Assembly: GCA_037447655.1 (NCBI GenBank)
Contig: JBBHKE010002008.1
Coordinates: 1 to 64,000 of the forward strand
Direction: 5' to 3'
Length of the DNA stretch: 64,000 bases
DNA from: Zygnema cylindricum
Taxonomy: Eukaryota; Streptophyta; Zygnematophyceae; Zygnematales; Zygnemataceae
The notes under the pieces are model-generated. The model searched no databases and was not told the origin of the DNA. It saw nothing but the letters and a program-made list of their open reading frames with translations. Of the stretch, positions 11,924 to 22,445 are shown one piece after another. Numbering within the stretch: the first letter of the stretch is position 1; every line of letters begins with the position of its first letter. A program made the translations under genes and the position numbers.

Positions 11924-12655
11924 GTAAGACACATTACACAAATCCCTCCTTCCCTTCCTCCCTCCCTCGCTCCCTCCTTTCCTCATTCCTCTCCTTCCTC
12001 CCGTCTTACTTCAGTATTTATAGGACTTTTAATAATAAATTGATTAGTAATCATAAAAGATAATAACGTCATACCCATTCCTACATATAGAATTAATATA
12101 AGACTTTTATACAAGTTGATGTAAGTGGACAATTGTTTTTGATTCACTTGTAGTTTTTTTTTTTAATGAATATAATTCTCTTTTTTCTCGTTTTCTTCCT
12201 CTCAAATCAGTAAAAATAAATAATATAAGCTGAAAAGAGGGTGAGCACGGATGGGAAAGGTGTGACCTAAGATTTCAAGCAACAAATAGTCAATAGGAAC
12301 AATAGAATGATTTTAACTATTGGGTTCATCAGTGGGAGTGTTGCTAACAATAAAAATTTATAGTATAACAATAAAATGATCCCAATTGTAATCTTTGATG
12401 GAATATCTATGTATTTTGATGACGAACCTTTTTTCTGTTTGTCTCTTATTGTGACTTGATGTTTGAAGGTGGTGTGGTGGGAATAAGGACTGAGCACCAC
12501 AAAAATATACTTCGGAAATGTATTCTTTCGCCTGGGGAGTGCTTACAATTACAGTGTGTTTTGCCAAGAAATTTAACTTTTATTTTTTAAGGAAGTTTGC
12601 AGCATTGACTAAAAGAAGTTTGGGAGGTTTGGTGGTGAGATGCGTGATATCTCAG

Positions 12656-12710
12656 ATATGAGTGGACGCATTCCATCTTCCATTGGGAATTTGGCATCTC
12701 TCAATGGGTT
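12656..12710 (+). pseudogene. LRR exon 8, 55 bp, internal 17-nt deletion
   Basis: Borders CTCAG and GTAAG are intact, but 17 nt are missing just after the first codon, removing the LxxNQ part and breaking phase. The remainder reads SGRIPSSIGN in the LRR frame. It corresponds to exons at 4759 and 8754. Confidence 0.7.
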
Positions 12711-13757
12711 GTAAGACACATTACCGAAATCCCTCCCCTCTACTCTCCCTCCCTTATTCCTCACTCTGTCCTTCCTTGTCTGTCCTCCCTCGTCCCTCGC
12801 TGTTATTTCTGTATTGATAGAAGTACAAATACAAAAATCATAAGTAATCAAAAAGATAATAATATCTATAGCCATTCCTACATAATGATTTGATAAACCA
12901 AATTTTTACATATTGAAGCAATTGAACAAACGTTTTTGATTTTATTGTAAAGAAAATGATTATAACTCTCTTCAGTACTTTCTTTCTATCAAGTTGATAG
13001 TAAATAATATTATTTAATGATATAAAGAATGTTTGACATTCAAACCTCTCTTTAATCATTGATAATCTCTCTACTCAATAATAATAGTTAATATTGATTA
13101 TAGTCAAATCACTCGCCATTTCTCGCTTTGTCTCTATCTCTTTCCGTCAGTCTCTCTAATTATCACTAATAACAAGAATAATAATAAAAATAATAATAGT
13201 AACAACAATAAAAAAAATAGAAAATATTAAAAATAACTCTGGTATGATTGTTATATTTGGTATGACAAATTACGATAGTGATTAATTGCAAACACTATTT
13301 TTTAGCAGTTAGTAGTCAACAGAGGGCCAAAGTGGCAGTTTTCATCCAAAAAGCAATAAACAAAAAAAATGTTGTTTCTCAAGTTTTATTTTTGACAAGG
13401 AAACTCACAATCTATACTCGAGGAGACATCCTTTCTTTGGATAATTGCGTCAGGGCTTTGAAGGAATCAAAATAAAAAACTTGAACAATTATATGAATCA
13501 ATTACAATTTTTTGATGGATAATGAATGTGTTATAAAGACGAACTACTTTCTTCTGATTTTTTATCATAAGTGTGATTTTGATAGAGATAGGTAGATGGC
13601 GGTGCTTTCGTCTTAGTAGCACCAAAATATTTTTTATAATTTTTTTTCACATTGATCCAATTTTTAAAATGGCACTTTGTTTGTTCTAAGCCATAGTTTT
13701 TTTTTAATGTAGATATACATTGACAAGGTTTGAGGGTGGTGATGTTGGGTGCCAAAG

Positions 13758-13829
13758 AGATCTGCGAGATAACCAGTTGAGTGGAAGCATTCCATCGTCC
13801 ATTGGTCAACTGTCTGAACTTGAATACTT
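13758..13829 (+). CDS. LRR exon 9, 72 bp
   Basis: Preceded by AAAG and followed by GTAAGT. Encodes DLRDNQLSGSIPSSIGQ followed by LSELEYL. From here on the repeats carry IGQL instead of IGNL, so this is a second, older subfamily with more diverged introns. Confidence 0.8.
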
Positions 13830-14164
13830 GTAAGTTGTATTTTCTACCAATTGAACAAAAAAATAATACTGATCATCATAAATAATGTTGACGATTTGAG
13901 TATGTAAAAGGGATGCCTAAAAGTAGGCAAAAGTTGTGGTAAAAGAAATTGTTGTCGTTTTTGAAATTTAAAGATGCACCGGAAAGCTAGCTTTTGAATT
14001 TGCCAAATATTTTTGTATCTAGCATTGTTTTTACATAATGAATAAAATATATTGTGTTAGTTAATGTATTTGTTGAAGAAATAATTATATTTATCCGAGT
14101 AAATTTGCACGAGAAACTATCTAAAAGACATTTGGAAGGTGAGCATGGATGTATTATGCCACAG

Positions 14165-14236
14165 GCATTTAGGTGCAAACCAGTTGAGTGGAACCATTCC
14201 ATCGTCTATCGGTCAACTGACATCCCTTTTAGATTT
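14165..14236 (+). CDS. LRR exon 10, 72 bp
   Basis: Preceded by CACAG and followed by GTAAGT. Encodes HLGANQLSGTIPSSIGQ followed by LTSLLDL. The intron before it is only about 335 nt, the shortest in the array. Confidence 0.8.
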
Positions 14237-14935
14237 GTAAGTTACAATTTCTATCGAATAAAAAACCATTAACAAAAGGATTTACAAATATTGTTAGCTG
14301 ATAATAATTATTAGAAATAAATCATAATCATCATGAATAATTAATCAATAAGTATCAACCATAAAATTTATCGTTTAATAATATCAAAGAATGATGATTA
14401 TTAATTAATAATGATCAGCAACATTTATCAAGATTTAGTAATGGCAATAAATAATAATATATAAATGATAGTAGTTATGCAATTAATATAATGGTTGATT
14501 ATGATCATCAAGAAACATCAACCGCAATTAGTAAAAGTACATCATAAAAACAATCAATAGTAATAATACAATAATAATTAATGTATTCAAAAAAAATGTT
14601 GTTCTTCAAAGTTTTTGTGTGCCGAGGAAATACACAATCCATATTTAAACAACCATTGGAGGGTTGAGCTTGTGATTTTAAGCAACAGTTCAATAATAAA
14701 TTATTTGATTAGTTGTTATCCAAATTCAATGTTTATATGTAGGTGGAATGTAATGCTTGCGCGTAAGTTACAACAGAAACGAAACTCATAAGTCTATTTT
14801 TCTCTGCTGGAAAAGGCAATGTTGGGTTACTGAAAGATGCATTTCTCAAAAATTTATATAAATGCAGCTACCTTTTCATTTATGTACAATCAAATGTTGA
14901 CATCGAGTAAAGGATTTTGGGTGGTCGAATTACAG

Positions 14936-15007
14936 GTATCTATTTGAAAACCAATTGAGTGGAAGCATTCCATCGTCCATTGGTCAACTAATGTTAATCA
15001 TCGACTT
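14936..15007 (+). CDS. LRR exon 11, 72 bp
   Basis: Preceded by TACAG and followed by GTAAGA. Encodes YLFENQLSGSIPSSIGQ followed by LMLIIDL. The last third has drifted from LTSL. Confidence 0.8.
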
Positions 15008-16569
15008 GTAAGACATATTAGCAATCCTAGAAAAACCTTAAAAAACTATTAAATAAAGTATCGATGTCTTTAAAAGTAATTGGCTAGTATGAGAGGGGTA
15101 AGAAAGATTTTAGGATAAGTAAAAACTAAGATAAAACTAATAGTTAATTGCAATTTTTTACATCAGAGGATGCAATAAGAAAGTATTTTTTGAAAGTTGC
15201 CAAAAGAAAATTTAAAAGCTCTCCAAACAAAAAAAATAAAATAAAATCGTAAGTTTTTGGTAGAAAAGAAACTTGCACATGGAGGATCGAAATTGTAAAA
15301 GCACACAGTTTGCAGCCACGTACAAGTGGACGCACAACGCTAATAGCATCACCATAAGCAAAGCAGTGTCAAACAAATACACTTGTATTAGATTGACCTT
15401 TTCTCACGCATACAATGCCTCTTCCTTGCGCACAGATGGCAAACTCCTGTTTGATCTGATCCTCTGATCCTCCACTGACTCCTCTAGTATTACAAAGACT
15501 TGAAAATTTTGACCATGACTGGACCTTTACTTGACCACTGGGGAAGAAGACGGCACGTGGGAAGCGAAGACATGCTTACTTTTGAAGCAAAATGTAACGA
15601 AAGCGAAATAAAACAACATTTGACAGCACAAAAAGAAAGCTATAACGCACGAAAAGAACCAATACGTACGGACGTACTAAACCAAACAAAACATAATTCA
15701 CGCGACTCTTTATTATTCCCACAACTTCCTAACATGCACCATCCATGCCTGGGAAAACAAATGACAAAGAAAAAACTATCACAAACTGCATAGTATCATT
15801 ACCAATAACATTCTGTCGACTGTAACGCTCAATGAAATGCTGAAAAAACTAAAGTACATCGAAAATTGCAAAGCGATTTTCCACCAAAGGAACGTCCAAA
15901 TGTACGAAATGTTAGGATTTTCCTCGAATTTGCAATTAGGACAAGTTTTGGGTTTGGCAACTATACTTTTTTTTTTGGTCAGGCGTACACGCCGAGGCAT
16001 GTTTCCGCTGATTTTTTTTGTTTTGTGTAAAACAAATTTACCCCAGGGTAGACAACCAGACTAAGATTCTTTGATGGTATAACTGTGGAGGTTTTTATTT
16101 TGAAACCACCCATCGATGTCATTTGAATCACAGAAAATTAAATTTAGAAATCAAATTAACAGTTTATGTAATACATAAAAAAACATCGATGTGTCACGTA
16201 GCTTTCTTTAGAGGGATGCGTCGATGGTTTGACACTAAGACATCAAATGAAAATAACTATATGAGTCAATTGATTTGTTTTGTTATGGAAAATCAATGTG
16301 CTGACAAAGAACTACTTATAAATATACTACATCTTTTTGATGGGTTGTCATAAAAATGTAAGGAGGTGGAGGAGCGGTTTTGTTCTCCACAAAAAAAAAA
16401 AAAAAAATAATAATTCCTATATTTTGGTGGTTGCGATGTTAGATTCCTTGGATCAATTGATTTCAAAAAGTTTTTAGCAAGAAATCATTTTTTTTTCTGT
16501 CTAAATTTGCTGGAGACATGGACTAAAACGCACTTGGGAGGTTGAGCATGGGGATGCGTTATGCCACAG

Positions 16570-16641
16570 GGATTTAAATAGTAACCAATTGAGTGGACTC
16601 ATTCCATGGTCCATTGGTCAATTGACATACCTTTATCAACT
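16570..16641 (+). CDS. LRR exon 12, 72 bp
   Basis: Preceded by CACAG and followed by GTAAGA. Encodes DLNSNQLSGLIPWSIGQ followed by LTYLYQL. It is the last LRR exon I can find. The following kilobase shows intron-like sequence but no further repeat. Confidence 0.8.
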
Positions 16642-17744
16642 GTAAGATACATTATCTACCAGATGAAAATTATTAACAACAGTGAACAAATATTATTAAT
16701 TGGTAATAATCAATACAAATAAAACATAATTATCACGAAAAGTTAATTGATTTTATTTAACAACAATGATTAAGATTTAATAATGTCAATAAATGATAAT
16801 AACTGATAACTGATAGTAAAAATGATTTTCTAAAACAGTTGTCAATTGTAATAAGAAAAAAATAAAAACTGCAATTTGTAACAGTAAATAATAAAATTAA
16901 TCAAAGAAAAAATAATTAGTAATAATATCTTTCTAGAAATTGTTGTTTTCATATTATCTTTGACGAGGAAATACGAAATCCATTCTTAAAGGGTCATTAT
17001 TTGAATGAGTTACCTGGGTGGTTTTAAGCAATAAAAAATTAACAAAGAAAATTCAACGATTAATTTTTGTTCTAAAATCATTGTCTTGATTTTTTTAAGA
17101 GCTTTTCATTCTTTATCATAACAGATAATACGGATTATGACATAAGCTGTTACCAATCCAAAATCAAATCATCATCTATTAAGACATTGATAAATATTGG
17201 TTACGGAGCTTTCTTTGGCGGGATGCTTTGATAGTTTGACACAATCAAAAGCTAAATTAAAACAACTGAGTTCATTTTGATACCCATGACATTGATTGTA
17301 TCCTCTACAATGTCGTGTGTTGTTGATGATTTTCCAAATTGCGTGCAACGGAGAAAATGGACGCCTTACTTATTTGTAGGTTGACCACAAATGTAATGGG
17401 GTTTGCCTAATAGCCAAAGGTGTCCCAAGCTGAGCCGTAAATGAAGTGTAAAATAAAATTGAGGAGAGGATAAACAGATTAGTGGAGACATTGGTGTAGT
17501 AACATGCCAAGCTTCACGCAATCCTCAAACAAGATCAAATTCTAACTTGTGCTTTAACAATTGGGAAGAAAACACAATAACTTAATCTTGGGCCTCAAGT
17601 GGTTAGCGTGATTGAGTGGAGAATATTAATGTTGAAATGACTATAGACCCTTATCAACATAACATATCACGTGAGGTAAAACAGCAATGTCCTCCACTAT
17701 AACCTTTGATATAATAATAGATGCCACCAAAGCCCAACTACATA
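16642..17744. other. AT-rich intron-like or downstream stretch without gene
   Basis: It continues the intron-type sequence of the LRR array. A block near 17195-17250 (GAGCTTTCTTTGGCGGGATG) repeats one near 16198-16235, and a TTGTTGTTTTC...GACGAGGAAATAC block near 16935 is shared with introns at about 6240, 10275, 13375 and 14590. No LRR or other coding motif is visible. Confidence 0.5.
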
Positions 17745-17749
17745 GGTAA

Positions 17750-19828
17750 TGTTGAAAAATGTATTTTATAATTCTATCTCTTTGTCAGTCTGTGGTGTTA
17801 CTAAGGTCCTCATACTTGGCGTAGTCACTGAAGACTAAAAGACGATCATAGCTGCCTAAGGCAGACACACAATCATAGGTGCCTTAGGCAGACAGGAAGA
17901 TAGACTAAGGGAGCAGGAGAGACCGGAAGATAGACAAAGGGAGCAGGAGGCACAGCCCCTTGCATAAGATAGGCGGTCAGACCAGGATTTGATCCTAGGT
18001 CCTACTAGATGACCGCCGTACAGCGTAGCCGTCGGCCTTAACCGTTAGGTCTTGATGAAGCGCTACGTACATGGGGTGTGATTTATGTTGTTTTGGAAAC
18101 CGTAAGTTCTCTCTATATCTTGCTGCTATGTTGCCATGCTGCGCTAAGTCTGACATCGCAGCTAGAAACCTTGAGCACTCTACACTTGTTGCTGTGCTGC
18201 TATGGTGCTTTGATCTGATATCGCAGCTGCGCTGCTCTAATATCAGAGCTCTAATATCACAGCTACGCTGACAGATCATAGCAGTCATAGCAATCATAGC
18301 AGTCATAACAGTCCAGTCATAACAGTCATAGCAGCTATAGCAGTCTGCGCAAGAAAGGTGTTTTGAATATGAGTCAGTCTGTGTGAAGATAAATTGACGG
18401 GGACATGATTTAGTGAGTATGTAACTCGAAAGGGAGTACACAGATTCGGTGCACTTTAGGCAAACGTGTCGGTCCGTGAGAAAGTCAAGTTTGGTTGTTC
18501 TATAAGAAAAGGGACAGTTACATTTGAGGACCAAATTTACACGTGAAGGTTCATCTTCGGTGATGAAAGAATACGTGGAAAGCGGACGAAGTCCGCCGTC
18601 ATTTTTGGAAGAGAAGTATTGACTGTACCATCATTTCAGCAGACGAACTTTAACCGCGTACTATTTCATTTCTAGCTGCTGTGTGATTGGTGGAAATAAT
18701 TATGTGCATTCGACGGTGGGATTTTTGTTTTATGAGGAGTAGTGTATCATTTGACCACGCTAGTTGTAGTACGGTGTGATCAACCGTAGGCTCACTTGTA
18801 TATATAGGACTTAGATTACTTTAGGAAAAGTAGGATTGTTCTGTAGGAAAATCTGCGAAGCAGTGTTTGGGTGTGTTTGAATTATAAGATCATTGTGATC
18901 TTTTGGTAGAACTTTGTGAAATTCTCTATGTGGGTTCTTTGGTGTATATTTTATATTGTGGCAAATTTGCAGGCTTAGCGTGTGTCTGGTTTGTTTGGGG
19001 CTTCATTGTGAAGTTGGTTGTTTGTGGGATTTCGTGAGAGTTTCCTCTTTGCACAATTGATTATCATGGCAACTTCCCGTGCTTCTTCATCTTCTTCAGT
19101 GGCACCAGCTGCCTCAAATCAACAATTTATGTTTAAAAATGTAAAACTAGACATATTCCATTTAACAGATTACGTAACGAAATCAACACTAAAACGAACC
19201 AGACCGCACAAAATACCGGATCGCATTAAATACACAAAACGACATTTAATTTCGACGGACGAAATCAAATGTCAACTTCGGATCAGACGGCTCACAGTGG
19301 AGCCAATGCACCAGAGTGGTTGTTTGGCAGTTTATGAGCTAAATGTCAAAAGATGACTCGTGGCACAACATGAGTGGACGACGGACATTACAGGGAGAGC
19401 GACCACGGCTAAGAAGATGACAAGAAGCAGCAGGACGGCTAGGCCGTACTATGGCCGTATAAGAATTACAGCGCATTTGTACCTTCTTGTACTTTACAAC
19501 CTTGGGATTTGTTAGGTACAGTAATAATAAGGGGTTCTGAGAGCCATTTAGGACTTAAACAATTTTTGAGGCGCCTCTCTCTGATAAACCTTTTGTATTA
19601 ATAGGCCATCTTTGGCCAACCATAACTTATTGATCAGGGGAGCAAATACATAAATTCTTTTTGCGTTTGACTCAAGGATGATGGGCCCTCGGAAGGGTGA
19701 GGTTGCTCATAACTCTTGCCTAACCGGGTGGCTTTTATTTGGTCTGAAAGTCAAAAGGACAAATATTATCCTAGAGGCTTCATATAAGCTAGACATTCCT
19801 GTGGGCGAATGGAGGTCACAGAATTACA
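17750..19828 (+). mobile_element. Solo LTR of the tRNA-like copia family, split by a second LTR
   Basis: Starts TGTTGAAAAATG and ends CAGAATTACA. Flanks GGTAA (17745-17749) and CGTAA (19829-19833) form a one-mismatch target duplication. Excluding the nested insert (18086-19129) it is about 1.03 kb. Its last 20 nt start with ATGGAGGTCACAG, matching the gag start of elements A and D, and it holds an antisense tRNA-like module (17986-18053). No internal domain follows, so it is a solo LTR. Confidence 0.8.
18086..19124 (+). mobile_element. Nested solo LTR of element-G type, 1039 bp
   Basis: Starts TGTTGTTTTGGAAACC and ends AAATCAACA. A perfect target duplication ATTTA (18081-18085, 19125-19129) shows it jumped into the older LTR. 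Its 3' end holds an ATG at 19066 opening a 59-nt leader (MATSRASSSSSVAPAASNQ plus two bases). This has the same length and phase as the gag leader in the LTR of element G. The first half is rich in CAG/CAT-type short repeats (about 18200-18345). Confidence 0.85.
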
Positions 19829-19849
19829 CGTAAGTTGTTGGGGGTAACA

Positions 19850-21280
19850 TGGTTGTCGAAAAACAAATCAACAACCTCAAAAGGGATTGGTAAAACTACT
19901 TGTTTACGAGGGAGAAATTTTTCCGTGAGGTCTAAGATACCATGGTTCACAAGGTGATATAACATCCCAAAGAGGCGATTGTCAAATTTTCGAAGGGAAT
20001 AACTAAAATTATAGTTGGGAGGTAAAAGATGCCCTTGGCGTTATGAAAAACAACGAGTTAAGATAGTAAACGCTACTTTTGAATCCATAAACATGGGGAG
20101 GTTCTCAAAGTGCAAAAGGTCAACCAATGGAGCGTCTTTAACAAACTGATTAACAAAATTGGAGGCTCCAATACGGGAAGATAAAGCGCTTATACCCATT
20201 TGAGTAGTAGAAATATGGAATCCTAAACAAAAAGAGAAATTCGGTGGTAAGCAACTAGGGCTCTGTATGACACATTTAGGAATTTGATAAGAAGTTGTAT
20301 CTTGAAAAGCTCCATAAAGTGGAGAGATGAAATAACTATCAGGTTCGGCAAATCAATGATATGAGTGTCGTCAACAACGGAAAGAACAAACAACTTGGAA
20401 AAGTTACAGTCGATGCTCTTAAAGAATATAGGTTAGTAAGAGAAAATAAAAGGGCTCATAAATGGTCACCTTGACGAGTACCACTGACCGATTTCAAAGT
20501 GGTAACGTCCCCTGAGGACACTGATTGGATGAAGTAGAGGGCTTAATTTAGTGTAAAAAACATAGACATCATGAAAAATTCGGTTGATTGGCGACGAGGC
20601 TTGTTGAAGCTCACGAAAGTTGCCGTTGCAATCTACAGTATGAAAAGTGTAGGCAATGTCAACTTAGAGAACCACTCATTCAAATGCAAGTCAAGAATTG
20701 CCCGTAAAATGTGGACAACTGCCTCACAAACACACCAAAGTGACCTAGGAAATAATTTTCTTGGGTAGCCCCTAAAAACCTTTGACACATTGGTCTTCCT
20801 TTTAAACAATATAAGAGTTTTTTGCTAACAATCGATCGAACACCACTAGCACTATACAAGAATACAACAAGTTGCGTTACGACCAAACTTGACACTACAA
20901 TGCGTGGCACATGTTCCATCCCAAATGAAAAGCCACTTTAAAAACCAAATCAAAACCTTGCGATCGATTCTTCAAAGGTAAAATATCGTTGAAAATTGAA
21001 TATACCATTCTTAAGAATCCTATAGGTGATAGGTGAGGGTATCTAGCCAAACCTATAGCAAAGGTATCTTAATCAAGATTGAAAGGTTCCAAAGGTTCAT
21101 AGGAGTTAAAGAAGGGCAAAACTCGATGGGTGTTATTGGTGGAGGATCTACAGAGCTTCAAGTAATGTTGACATGGTTGGCTTTGGTGTAAAAGGTTGGC
21201 ATGCAAGAGTTCCACGAGAGAGCTCACCACATCACCCAAGGTGCATGTCAAGTTGCATACAGGTTGTAGTGGCAAGAGAT
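19850..21280 (-). pseudogene. LINE-type reverse transcriptase pseudogene
   Basis: On the minus strand, frames broken by stops and indels carry known non-LTR RT motifs. GTRQGDHL is near 20460-20482 (family form GTRQGDPL). VVDDTHIID is near 20351-20374, where the catalytic DD of ADDTHI-type plant LINE elements is kept. A downstream block ILTRCFS is near 20046-20070. Upstream (about 20500-20960) the text FRELQQASSPINRIFHDVY fits the RT finger region. No endonuclease domain or poly-A tail was identified. It lies between a solo LTR and the 5' end of element B. Confidence 0.6.
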
Positions 21281-21476
21281 GAAGCTTGGTGACATCGAGG
21301 GGTCACAAAAAGGTAATAACATGATCTATATATCCTTAATGAAAAAGTTTTTCATTACCTCGCTGAAAATTTTGATATCGTGAACGTGTATTCGTGCCCC
21401 ACTAGTACTCCCACAGGGGGGGGTAAGACAAAAACCTTAAAGAGAAAATATACATAAAAGGCCATGTTTCCTAATT
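21281..21476. other. Short unassigned flank of element B
   Basis: About 200 bp with a run of G at 21413-21422 and no coding signal. It ends in ACTAA at 21477-21481, the left target duplication of element B. Confidence 0.4.
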
Positions 21477-21481
21477 ACTAA

Positions 21482-22445
21482 TGTTGAAAATAAAAACAGG
21501 TAATTCCCATCCTACTTGTAAGTCTCAAAAGTAGAGGCATAATAGAAGCCGTAAGGGGAGAGTAGCCATAGCTGTATGGCAACCAAAGCTAAGGGAGAGA
21601 GAGGAAAAAAGAACCACATGAAAAAGAGTGACCTAGTCGAGATTTGACCGTGGGTGGTTCGACATACAAATGTAGTCGTCCGCCTTATTTGCTGACTTGT
21701 AGAAGTAGCGTTGATGATATAGGGTTTGATAGTTACATAAAATCTTCACAAAAAAATAGAAACCGACGGGGTACGACGGCCATTCTGAAATAACAAACAA
21801 CCATTACAAAGAACATTATGCGCGCCGTCTAAATCGGACGCCGTCTCAATCGGACGGAAGACATTTCAAGAGCAGACAGCATTTCAAGAGCAGACAGCTC
21901 GCGTGAGAGCTGACAACCTTCAATGGCCCTTTTAGGGGCTTGCGCCAAAATAGCCACAAAGTGACACGTGGCACGTCCCCAAATGTCGACGGAGGAAGAC
22001 AAGACAGATCCATGGCAACAAACATGGAAGGTACCCCATCTTTAGTGGGGTCGTACATCTACCATACAATATCCATGGCGGTTAGTAAATTTTGTGCATA
22101 AAGCGCAGTACTTTTCAGTTCTCTCATTTGCTCAGGCTTAAATAAGCAGACTTTGACAGTACGTAGTTTAGACTTAGAGTATTTTTGAAGCCCTCTCTCC
22201 TAGACGCCATATGTATATATTCTTTGTCTTTGAACAACCATAACTTACTTCTCAAGGGAGCAAATTTGGAGATTCTTTTTGCGTTCAGCTCAAAGGATTC
22301 TTTTCCTTGAAAATGTGAGGTTGGTCAGTGTTTTTGCCTTCATGGGTTTTAGATATTCCTTGATGAATCATAGTGGATTAGGGTTATCCTCAAGACTTTC
22401 TTTGAGCTGCTTATTCTGTAGGACTATGGGGTCTAACTAATTTTA
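21482..22445 (+). repeat. 5' LTR of element B, 964 bp
   Basis: Starts TGTTGAAAATAAAAAC and ends CTAACTAATTTTA. It matches 32328-34438 apart from the insert there. The next bases, GGTTAAGCTCCCACC, are a decayed form of the primer site GGTTATGGGCCCACC. An antisense B-box-like GGTCAAATC lies at 21641-21649. Confidence 0.8.

Larger units (their letters stand above)
2633..16641 (+). other. Multi-exon LRR gene region: one 24-residue repeat per 72-bp exon
   Basis: At least twelve plus-strand segments encode a plant-type LRR with the core NQLSGSIPSSIG. Ten are exactly 72 nt, begin one base before a codon after AG, end two bases into a Leu codon, and are followed by GT (phase-2 introns throughout). 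Consecutive exons can therefore join in frame in any order or number. Introns are about 0.4-1.6 kb and resemble each other, which shows tandem duplication. This one-repeat-per-exon layout is known for plant LRR receptor proteins and kinases. It is also known for LRR-ROCO GTPases of brown algae. No signal peptide, transmembrane or kinase exon is visible, so the protein class is open. Two exons are broken, so part of the array is decaying or is skipped in splicing. Confidence 0.8.

Noticed and set aside
2633-12710. Evenly spaced near-identical short repeats, CRISPR-like at first sight
   Set aside because: Spacing is 0.7-2 kb, the repeats are coding LRR exons with splice sites, and the genome is eukaryotic.
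2633-16641. Assigning the window to brown algae because of single-LRR exons
   Set aside because: The primer sites match plant-type initiator tRNA, and the other elements are of plant kind. The alternative is kept in mind but not adopted.
17995-18534. Minus-strand ORF of 179 codons rich in Cys, Tyr and Asp
   Set aside because: It reads antisense through the LTR and its CAT/CAG-type short repeats. No domain and no relatives in sister LTRs.
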